Of a stretch of 32,822 bases of DNA, positions 6,626 through 12,410 are shown in pieces. A program made the position numbers and the translations under genes. Source of the DNA: a virus; the IMG/VR virus record IMGVR_UViG_3300031672_000649, positions 1 through 32,822 of that record. One strand, 5' to 3'. The notes under the pieces are model-generated. The model was given only the letters and a program-made list of their open reading frames with translations, was not told where the DNA came from and searched no databases. Position 1 is the stretch's first letter. Each line of letters opens with the position of its first letter.

Positions 6626-7297
6626 CTAGAAAGGATGAGTAGTATTTGTGGTATATTTGCAGTAAGCACATTCTGGGAAAGAATCAGGAATATCGCCATC
6701 TAATATTTTCTTAGCTTCGAATATCTTATTTTCTACCCAATTATCATCTCCATCATATGGTTGTACTTTAATATCAAAACTAAGTTTTCCATCTGCAAAT
6801 CCATTATCTTTATTTACTCTGCAATATACAAAGTAACCACGATTTTGCACTTTAAATCCATTTTGCCTTAGTATCCATTGATAAATCTCCATTTGTCTTT
6901 TGTAACTGTCGTAAAGCTCTCCTTCTTTCGCGCCAGAGGCTTTATAATCGACTACAATAAGGTTTCCTTCGGAATCAACCCATATATCATCAACTGCTCC
7001 GAAAATAAGGAAATCTGTTGCTTTATGGTGATATTGTATGCCTGTAAAATTGTTTCTCCATTTATCAATATCCTCATGCATGTAGGGAATCGCATCGATT
7101 CCTTCTCTAACTATTAAGTAGTGTGCAGTTCCATTAGCTCGATGGACATCAAATTCTTTTTTAAGGATAAAGTCGACTGCGTTGTTTATGGTGTAAGGAG
7201 CGCCAAATGGACGAGCAATACCTTTTCCGGCATAAAACCAGAAACAACGGGGGCAATCGAAAAGTAATTCTATTTTTGATCGAGACAATTTAATCAT
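6626..7297 (-). CDS. Cas4/RecB-like PD-(D/E)XK nuclease with probable Fe-S cluster
   Basis: This 223-residue protein has the PD-(D/E)XK core of the RecB/Cas4 family: Asp103/104 in GAVDDIW, Asp117 and Lys119 in VVDYKA, and the supporting QxxxY motif (Gln135, Tyr139). Four cysteines bracket the fold, Cys15 and Cys18 in CPRC and Cys210 and Cys213 in CAYC, as in Cas4 and AddB-type iron-sulfur nucleases. It would cut or process DNA ends. There is no CRISPR array or other cas gene here, so it is not a CRISPR Cas4 in context. It lies 47 nt behind the DUF262-HNH gene on the same strand and probably belongs to that modification and restriction operon. Confidence 0.8.
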   Translation of the reverse strand: MIKLSRSKIELLFDCPRCFWFYAGKGIARPFGAPYTINNAVDFILKKEFDVHRANGTAHYLIVREGIDAIPYMHEDIDKWRNNFTGIQYHHKATDFLIFGAVDDIWVDSEGNLIVVDYKASGAKEGELYDSYKRQMEIYQWILRQNGFKVQNRGYFVYCRVNKDNGFADGKLSFDIKVQPYDGDDNWVENKIFEAKKILDGDIPDSFPECAYCKYTTNTTHPF

Positions 7298-7344
7298 GCT
7301 TATTTTTGCTAAAGCTATTTATTAACTCGGTAAAATTTTTCGGT

Positions 7345-8436
7345 TTATATTTTACCTTTTCGTCGGTTATCATCTCTACACAGCATCTGGCAGTTCTCGG
7401 CAGTAGTTTTTCCACCATCAATCCAAGGAGTGATATGATCTGCCTCCATCTCCTCTATTTTAAATTTCTTACCACATTTTGAACAAACACCTTTCTGCCG
7501 TTCATAGGCTTCTCGCTTCGTTTTGTCGGTAAACTCTCGAATTGACAAGTATTTTTCCTGTTTAGTCAACATATATGGATAAATACCAGATTTTTTTGTT
7601 ACATCCTCATCTTGCATCAACACTTTGCTTTCAGCTTCCAATTTGTTAGGATCTAGATTTGTATCCTTAAATTCATTGTATAATTTACCCCACTCAACGC
7701 TACTCATTTCTCGGCGATAATTCATGAAAGTTTGCTTCACCCATGCGATCACATTCTGGAAATAGACCCACAATTCATCAGCATTTAAGTCATGCTGGTG
7801 TTTCGCCATATAATCTTCTATTTTGCCGTCATTAATCCACGAAAGCGCCGTTTCTAAATATTCTTGGCGAATTGGCGAGCCGCTAACATATTGTCCACCG
7901 TCATTCGCCAGTAGATACGCTGCGCAACCAGTTTTGCTAAATTTCAATTTAGCGTCACTCAACCATGATCCGGTATAAACGGCATTTCGCAGCTCTTGGT
8001 CGGTTAATTTTTCACCAGCGATATTTATAATCCTAAACCAGTCCAATCGTTCTTTGTCAGTTCCCTCGCAGAAGTAAATCATTAATTCATAATCTAAAAT
8101 TTGGTTTTGTTCTTCGTCGGTTAAGTTATGAAAAAACCGATCGTTTAGTGAAAAATCGCTGTTTACATATTGCCCAATGCTTATGGTGCGTTGCTGACCG
8201 TCCAAAACCTCAAAATTTCCTTGGTCTGTTTTAACCCAGTACATAACATTAAGAGGAAAAGCGTTTTTAATCGTTTCAATTACTGCATCACGCTGTTTAC
8301 CGGTGTAGACAAATTCACGTTGATATTTTGGACGAATGTCAAGTTTACCGCCATAAGCCACCACGCCTTCTTCGGCACTGTCTTTGTAGCCAGAGATTAC
8401 TTCGCGAACTTTGATCCGATGCAAGTCGATTTTCAT
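7345..8436 (-). CDS. DUF262 and HNH endonuclease (GmrS/SspE-like restriction protein)
   Basis: This 363-residue protein has an N-terminal DUF262 (ParB/sulfiredoxin-like NTPase) domain with the two signature motifs PKYQREFVY (about 37-45) and LDGQQRTI (about 78-85). The middle is helical. The C-terminus carries a Cys-supported HNH nuclease: CSKCGKKF, then EADHITPWIDGG with Asp333-His334, and ENCQMLCRDDNRRK. DUF262-nuclease proteins include GmrSD and SspE, which couple NTP binding to cleavage of modified or unmodified phage DNA. It starts 2 nt after the methyltransferase stop, so the two are translationally coupled and likely act as a methylation-guided restriction pair. The cleavage site cannot be predicted. 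Confidence 0.85.
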   Translation of the reverse strand: MKIDLHRIKVREVISGYKDSAEEGVVAYGGKLDIRPKYQREFVYTGKQRDAVIETIKNAFPLNVMYWVKTDQGNFEVLDGQQRTISIGQYVNSDFSLNDRFFHNLTDEEQNQILDYELMIYFCEGTDKERLDWFRIINIAGEKLTDQELRNAVYTGSWLSDAKLKFSKTGCAAYLLANDGGQYVSGSPIRQEYLETALSWINDGKIEDYMAKHQHDLNADELWVYFQNVIAWVKQTFMNYRREMSSVEWGKLYNEFKDTNLDPNKLEAESKVLMQDEDVTKKSGIYPYMLTKQEKYLSIREFTDKTKREAYERQKGVCSKCGKKFKIEEMEADHITPWIDGGKTTAENCQMLCRDDNRRKGKI

Positions 8437-8438
8437 AA

Positions 8439-9602
8439 TTATTTCTCTACTTTCTGGTTTCTTATCACAATTCTTGCATAAAGTATAGACAAAAATCCAT
8501 CTGCATTATCGGCTTTATAGTAAATATCGTCTGGTTTTGTTGATGAAAGCAGCGTCGACCGCGTATTAGCTTTGCTCCCATTTGTGATAGAACCATCCTT
8601 GTTAACTTGTTTTGGGTTTATATACCGCTTTGTTGGTCTCGACTCAAACTCATCTCGCCCAGATGTAATACCCAAAATCTCAAATTGATCGGGATTGTAT
8701 TTGTCAAGAAACGTAATCGGCACACCCATGGGTTCATAATAATCAGAAGGAATATCACTGTACTTATTCACATTTATTGCATCATAATTGTCATATGTCG
8801 GATATTCTTGAGGAGAATATTTCTTATATAAAACTAACTTCTCGTGACGCTTTACGGTATCCAAATTGGTAAACCACACAATACTGCCCATGCTGAAATA
8901 CTTCACCCCATTTTCAATTTTTATTCTAGACTCCGTCGGTATATTGTAATCCATAGGAACCTGAAACCACTTTGTTCCACCGTTATCATAACCTAACCAA
9001 AGCTTATTTTCTTTAATGAACTTGAAGACATCCCTATATGTTATGGCATTTTGGCTACCAAGAATCAAAAACTTTTTATCGTATTCTACGAGCTGTGCGA
9101 CATACTCGCGAAACAGAGAAAATGGCGGGTTAGTCACAACTATATCGGCCTCTTGGAGTAGATCGATGCACTCTTTGCTTCTGAAGTCGCCATTGCCATT
9201 GATAGGTGTGGCAGTGTTCTTGTCATGCTTTAGCAGATACCTCACATCACTTAGATCCACTGCGCCGTCGCCGTCGCCGTCCGGAACCTCATTAATCTCT
9301 ACCTTAAATGGCTGCTTGCCATTAGGTTTTAAACCTTCTACTTCAAATAGTGGCAGCTGCATTCCTGCAATCGGTGATTTAGTATAACTAGTGGTAATGA
9401 GTTTTTTTAATCCGAAGTGATTGAAATTGTTCGCAAAGTATTTAAAAAAATTACTCTCGTACGGGTCGTCGCAGTTGCAAAATATGACCTTACCGCGGAA
9501 TTGGTCCTTGTAGTGTTTTAGCTCATTTTCAATATCAACGAGCTGAGTATAAAACTCATCTAATTTTTGCTGTTTTGCGGTATGTAAATTTTTTTGCGCC
9601 AT
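8439..9602 (-). CDS. EcoRI-type adenine-specific DNA methyltransferase
   Basis: This 387-residue protein matches the EcoRI methylase family. It has FCNCDDPYESNFFKYF near residues 41-56, GDFRSKEC near 138-145, and the N6-adenine catalytic motif NPPF at 158-161 within DIVVTNPPFSLF. A glycine- and aspartate-rich loop (about 107-120) resembles an EF-hand but occurs in family members. It would protect DNA by adenine methylation; specificity for GAATTC is only a family-based guess. The start is supported by GAGGAG about 9 nt upstream of the ATG, and a TATACT (9628-9623) lies just before that. It heads an operon with the DUF262-HNH nuclease and the Cas4-like nuclease. Confidence 0.85.
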   Translation of the reverse strand: MAQKNLHTAKQQKLDEFYTQLVDIENELKHYKDQFRGKVIFCNCDDPYESNFFKYFANNFNHFGLKKLITTSYTKSPIAGMQLPLFEVEGLKPNGKQPFKVEINEVPDGDGDGAVDLSDVRYLLKHDKNTATPINGNGDFRSKECIDLLQEADIVVTNPPFSLFREYVAQLVEYDKKFLILGSQNAITYRDVFKFIKENKLWLGYDNGGTKWFQVPMDYNIPTESRIKIENGVKYFSMGSIVWFTNLDTVKRHEKLVLYKKYSPQEYPTYDNYDAINVNKYSDIPSDYYEPMGVPITFLDKYNPDQFEILGITSGRDEFESRPTKRYINPKQVNKDGSITNGSKANTRSTLLSSTKPDDIYYKADNADGFLSILYARIVIRNQKVEK

Positions 9603-9760
9603 TATTTCTTCTCCTCAATAAAAGTATAGCAAGCTAAATAATTGTTTATTAGAATTTTGATATTTTATATATCTCGTTTTTCATTATCTGATAATTTCAT
9701 GGCTCTACAGCATTTTACCAAATAAGTGCAGCTTAATATAGACACTGTTATTAACTCAGA
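9603..9760. other. AT-rich intergenic gap with methyltransferase promoter
   Basis: Apart from the TATACT (minus strand, 9628-9623) and the Shine-Dalgarno of the methyltransferase, I see no gene, repeat or RNA fold here. No clear -35 box is present. Confidence 0.4.
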
Positions 9761-10102
9761 TCAAATTGCCTTATTATTATTTTCGGTTAGTGTTTTGCTT
9801 TTATAAGTCTTTATTTGGTCTAGATATGTAATTTTCATGCTGATAGGAGAAACCATTTGAACAAAAGGAAGACAACTTGAATGTTCAGTGAATTCTTTTG
9901 CCGCTTTTTGTGCATTTTCTATTGACTTCCAATAAAAGATATTTATCCATGTGTCGTCTTTGGTCTTTAATAAATCCCTTCTAATAAAGCCAGTTTGTAT
10001 ATTAAAAAATCTTACTTGTGCTTTATTTAACGCTTTTAGAAAAGATTCCTCGCTTATGCCTTCTATAAGTTTAAACTCAATTAGTTCAATAATCATAGTC
10101 AA
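9761..10102 (-). CDS. Ferredoxin-fold protein, antibiotic biosynthesis monooxygenase-like
   Basis: This small protein of 113 residues opens with MIIELIEFKLIEGISEESFLKAL, the beta strand, loop and helix start typical of dimeric alpha-beta barrel (ABM/stress-responsive) proteins. It continues with WINIFYWKSIENAQKAA near 52-68, which is the usual second half, and SCLPFVQMV. Members act as small monooxygenases or stress proteins, often as dimers; no catalytic assignment can be made. It stands alone, divergent from the Xre-type regulator at 10190, and the two may share control through the inverted repeat between them. A second in-frame ATG two codons later is an equal start choice. Confidence 0.6.
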   Translation of the reverse strand: MTMIIELIEFKLIEGISEESFLKALNKAQVRFFNIQTGFIRRDLLKTKDDTWINIFYWKSIENAQKAAKEFTEHSSCLPFVQMVSPISMKITYLDQIKTYKSKTLTENNNKAI

Positions 10103-10161
10103 AACATACCATAAATATAGGAGAAATGCTAGTTATCGTCTGTAGAGTTATTGACTACAAA

Positions 10162-10191
10162 ATACTACCCTAAAATAAATCTTGGTAGTAT
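10162..10191. promoter_or_regulatory. Inverted repeat over the regulator's start codon
   Basis: ATACTACC (10162-10169) and GGTAGTAT (10184-10191) are perfect 8-bp arms around a 14-nt AT-rich spacer. The right arm overlaps the ATG of the HTH gene and a TTGACT lies just upstream at 10151-10156. It is a likely operator for autorepression, or an RNA hairpin hiding the start. Confidence 0.5.
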
Positions 10192-10405
10192 GACACAAGT
10201 AAATTTACGCTCAAAATTTGGAAGAAGACTAAGAGAACTAAGGAAGGCTGCAAAAATGTCTCAAGAAGCATTGGGATTTAAAGCAAATATCCATCGTACT
10301 TATATTGGCTCAATTGAAAGAGGCGAACAAAATGTTTCGATTGATAACATACAAAAGTTAGCTAAAGCGTTAAAAGTCGAGGCTAAGGAACTTTTCAATT
10401 TTTAA
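10190..10405 (+). CDS. Xre/Cro-family HTH regulator (C-protein-like)
   Basis: The ATG at 10190 gives 71 residues, almost all one HTH-XRE domain: FGRRLRELRKAAKMSQEAL, then KANIHRTYIGSIERGEQNVS with the recognition helix, and IQKLAKALKVEAKELF. This size and layout match restriction-modification controller (C) proteins and small phage repressors. A TTG start 39 nt upstream is rejected because it would place the inverted-repeat operator inside the gene. The operator overlapping the ATG suggests autoregulation. It is convergent with the reverse transcriptase gene, the stops overlapping by 4 nt. It might control the nearby methyltransferase operon, the DGR or the prophage; the sequence does not decide. 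Confidence 0.8.
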   Translation: MTQVNLRSKFGRRLRELRKAAKMSQEALGFKANIHRTYIGSIERGEQNVSIDNIQKLAKALKVEAKELFNF

Positions 10406-11454
10406 TTAGTCATCAAATATAAAACCAGATTTTTCAACTCCTTTGATAGTTCATAGGCATCTGCGTGAGAAAGATAACCCAAATATGATTGTAATGCTTG
10501 ATTTAGCGAATCATAGCTTAATTTATTTTCTCGAAATAACTGCACTTTTTTATTGATTTTCCTAAAAATTCTTCTTTTTGTCTTTGTTCTTGGCACAATA
10601 AAATAAGGGAAAATAATATATCCAAGAAAATCTATACCTAAATAGTAATTACTTATGATAATCTTATCGGGATGGAGAGTTAATTTAAGCTCAAGTTTAA
10701 GAAATTTATCGATTTTTGATAATACTTCTTTCAAATATTCTTGATCCTCCGAGAGGAAAACAAAATCATCAGCATAACGCATATAATATTGAATTTTAAG
10801 CTCATTCTTAACAAACTGATCTAAAGGGTTAAGATAGATATTTGCGAAAAACTGAGAGGTCAAATTACCAATAGGCATACCTTTAGGCTCATCTAAATCA
10901 AAAGTATAATCAGACTGAAAGCTACCAACAATTTCACTTAATAGCCACAAAAAATCGTTATCTTTAATTTTTTCAGAAAGAAGTTGTAAAAGGATTTTCT
11001 GGTCAACTGTAGCAAAAAACTTTTTAATATCACATTTAAGTACATATATAGCAGAAGTATTATTCTTGCTTGCTTTACGCAACATTTGAGCAAATTTTTC
11101 AACTGCTTTATGAGTTCCTTTATTTTTTCTACAAGAATAAGAATAGGCATAAAATGTGGGATCAAATACATTTTCAAGGGTGCTACTTACTAAATGATGA
11201 ACTACCCTATCCCGAACCTTTGCCTTTGAAATATGTCTCACTTTTGGATCTCTCACATAGAATGATTTATATCCTCCATGTTTGTAGGTCTTATTTTTTA
11301 ACTCTTCATTCAACAAGAATAAATTATCTTCTAAATATCGACCGAACTCGACTACATCTTTTTTCTTTTTCTTTCCTTGAATAAAACCATCCCATGCTTG
11401 GAAAATAGCCTCAAGTGTGGTAATATCTGAATAAATATTATGCCAGATTTTCAT
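10402..11454 (-). CDS. DGR reverse transcriptase
   Basis: This 350-residue reverse transcriptase would copy the TR RNA with errors at adenines. Motifs in order are RDRVVHHLV with FDPTFYAYSYSCRKNKGTH (motifs 1-2), KCDIKKFFATVD (motif 3/A), PKGMPIGNLTSQFFANIYLNPLD (motif 4/B), YMRYADDFVF with the catalytic YADD (motif 5/C), and FLGYIIF. The SQ in motif 4 is the mark that separates DGR enzymes from group II intron enzymes, which have SP. There is no maturase or endonuclease domain. I chose the ATG at 11454 (MKIWHNIY) over that at 11499, since homologues begin close to this point. The 5' end overlaps the divergent avd gene by 15 nt, and the TR and VR lie on the same strand upstream. Confidence 0.93.
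   Translation of the reverse strand: MKIWHNIYSDITTLEAIFQAWDGFIQGKKKKKDVVEFGRYLEDNLFLLNEELKNKTYKHGGYKSFYVRDPKVRHISKAKVRDRVVHHLVSSTLENVFDPTFYAYSYSCRKNKGTHKAVEKFAQMLRKASKNNTSAIYVLKCDIKKFFATVDQKILLQLLSEKIKDNDFLWLLSEIVGSFQSDYTFDLDEPKGMPIGNLTSQFFANIYLNPLDQFVKNELKIQYYMRYADDFVFLSEDQEYLKEVLSKIDKFLKLELKLTLHPDKIIISNYYLGIDFLGYIIFPYFIVPRTKTKRRIFRKINKKVQLFRENKLSYDSLNQALQSYLGYLSHADAYELSKELKNLVLYLMTN
11398..11426 (+). promoter_or_regulatory. Candidate avd promoter
   Basis: TTGGAA (11398-11403) and TAATAT (11421-11426) are 17 nt apart. Transcription would begin near 11433, leaving a leader of about 7 nt before the avd ATG. It lies inside the antisense reverse transcriptase gene. Confidence 0.4.
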
Positions 11455-11817
11455 GATCTTCAAACAATTAATCGAACTTTTGACTTCCCTATCTTTCAAA
11501 AGACATACGAAACATATAAGCTTTTTTACAGTTATTTAGTCAATTTCCCTAAAAAAGATAAATATACACTTGGACAGCGATGCGAAAACGCACTTCTTGA
11601 TTTTCTCGAAGCAATTACTTTGGCAGGTAGCCTATCAAAAGCTGAAAAACTTCCTATATTACAAAAGGCGAGTGCAAAACTAGATTTAGCAAAAATATTC
11701 ATTCGACTATGTAAAGACTTAAAAATTCTTGATAATAAGAAATACTTAGCACTTGAATCATCTCTCCAAGAAATTGGCAAAATGCTTGGAGGGTGGATTA
11801 AATCCTCATCCACCTAA
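11440..11817 (+). CDS. avd: Avd, four-helix-bundle accessory protein of the DGR
   Basis: Avd binds the reverse transcriptase and the TR RNA as a positively charged pentamer and is needed for mutagenic copying. This 125-residue protein has the family landmarks: FPIFQKTYETYKLFYSYLVNFPKKDKYTLGQR near 16-47, ENALLDFLEAI, KLDLAKIFIRLCKDLKIL, and the closing EIGKMLGGWIKS. The only ATG is at 11440. It is encoded opposite to the reverse transcriptase, TR and target, which is unusual, since most DGR cassettes are co-directional. A bidirectional terminator follows 8 nt after its stop and separates it from the TR. The first 15 nt overlap the reverse transcriptase start. Confidence 0.92.
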   Translation: MPDFHDLQTINRTFDFPIFQKTYETYKLFYSYLVNFPKKDKYTLGQRCENALLDFLEAITLAGSLSKAEKLPILQKASAKLDLAKIFIRLCKDLKILDNKKYLALESSLQEIGKMLGGWIKSSST

Positions 11818-11825
11818 AAATAAGA

Positions 11826-11857
11826 CCTGCTCTTGATAGAGCAGGCCATTTTCTTTT
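11826..11857. terminator. Bidirectional intrinsic terminator between avd and TR
   Basis: CCTGCTC (11826-11832) and GAGCAGG (11839-11845) form a 7-bp stem with a 6-nt loop. T-rich tracts follow on both strands (ATTTTCTTTT on plus; TTATTTTT on minus). It ends avd on the plus strand and the TR transcript on the minus strand, only about 25 nt after the TR. Confidence 0.8.
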
Positions 11858-11870
11858 AGGAAAAGATAAT

Positions 11871-11992
11871 ACTACCGCAGCACGGAAACCGATGTTGTCA
11901 TTCGAGTTGCCAGGATGATCCCAGTTGACGTTCGACGCACCACCGTTGTCAGAGTTACCGACCATCAAACGGTTCGAGTCACCGGACTCCCG
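11871..11992 (-). repeat. DGR template repeat (TR)
   Basis: This 122-bp segment is nearly identical to the 3' end of the AAA+ gene (VR, 12424-12545). The two differ at 14 positions, and at every one the TR has T on the plus strand, so A in the coding sense. Of the 25 such adenines 14 are changed; none of the 97 other positions is. The adenines sit mostly in AAC codons, which cannot mutate to stops by adenine replacement. Read in the target frame the TR gives GNSDNGGASNVNWDHPGNS and then IGFRAAVV. The match ends abruptly at 11871. The TR-spanning frame at 11798-12043 is not treated as a gene. Confidence 0.96.
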
Positions 11993-12098
11993 TGTGTATT
12001 GCCCCTTTTCTTTCCTGAGATACGTACATCTCATTATTACCACCGATAGCTAATAGCTCTTAATCAAATGTTTTATTCGTACCAAGATTGTCTTTAGA

Positions 12099-12104
12099 TT
12101 ATAA
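12099..12104 (-). promoter_or_regulatory. Possible -10 box for the TR RNA
   Basis: A consensus TATAAT on the minus strand lies about 107 nt before the TR. It is the best candidate for starting the template RNA, since nothing else with a promoter look lies between target gene and TR. The missing -35 box keeps confidence low. Confidence 0.35.
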
Positions 12105-12127
12105 AGATTCTCTCCTGTATTTTACTT

Positions 12128-12145
12128 GGCTCAATAAATTGAGCC
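12128..12145. repeat. Perfect inverted repeat, 8-bp arms
   Basis: GGCTCAAT-AA-ATTGAGCC would fold into a hairpin on either strand. No U-tract follows in either direction, so it is not a standard terminator. It lies just upstream of the possible TR promoter. Confidence 0.55.
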
Positions 12146-12344
12146 TTCGAAAAAGGACAAGTAGTTTCATCTTCCTTTTTGCACTCTTTTGATAGGCGTA
12201 CCCGTCAAAACTCAGGCGACTAGAAAAGAAGAGAGATTTCGTGAAACACAGGCAGTACCCATGTTTACATTAACAAAATCTACTGTGGAGTATAGAAAAT
12301 TAACAGAAGAAAATCAAGGTCAAATGCTATTTATTAACATCATA

Positions 12345-12360
12345 TTATATTCGAATATAA
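12345..12360. repeat. Perfect 16-bp palindrome downstream of the VR
   Basis: TTATATTCGAATATAA reads the same on both strands. It lies 63 nt beyond the end of the VR on the coding strand. Hairpins or cruciforms downstream of the VR help target recognition in known DGRs, though usually closer to the VR end than this. Confidence 0.5.
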
Positions 12361-12410
12361 GTTTAAAAAGACCAAAACAAAAGAATCAAAAGAACCAAAG
12401 ATTCAAGCGA

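Larger units (their letters stand above)
12044..12410. other. Gene-free DGR spacer between TR and VR gene
   Basis: This 367-nt gap holds no convincing gene. It contains a minus-strand TATAAT (12104-12099) that could start the TR RNA about 100 nt before the TR; the sequence 17 nt further up (AAGTAA) is a poor -35. It also holds a perfect hairpin GGCTCAATAAATTGAGCC (12128-12145), a perfect 16-bp palindrome TTATATTCGAATATAA (12345-12360) located 63 nt after the VR end, and a pyrimidine-rich stretch on the minus strand between the palindrome and the target stop codon. Confidence 0.5.

Noticed and set aside
11532-11813. Minus-strand frame antisense to avd
   Set aside because: Avd on the plus strand has clear family motifs; the antisense frame has none.
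11798-12043. Minus-strand frame of 81 residues through the TR
   Set aside because: It arises because the TR is copied from coding sequence. It starts and ends in unrelated sequence, and its end is antisense to avd. I treat the TR as template RNA, not a gene.
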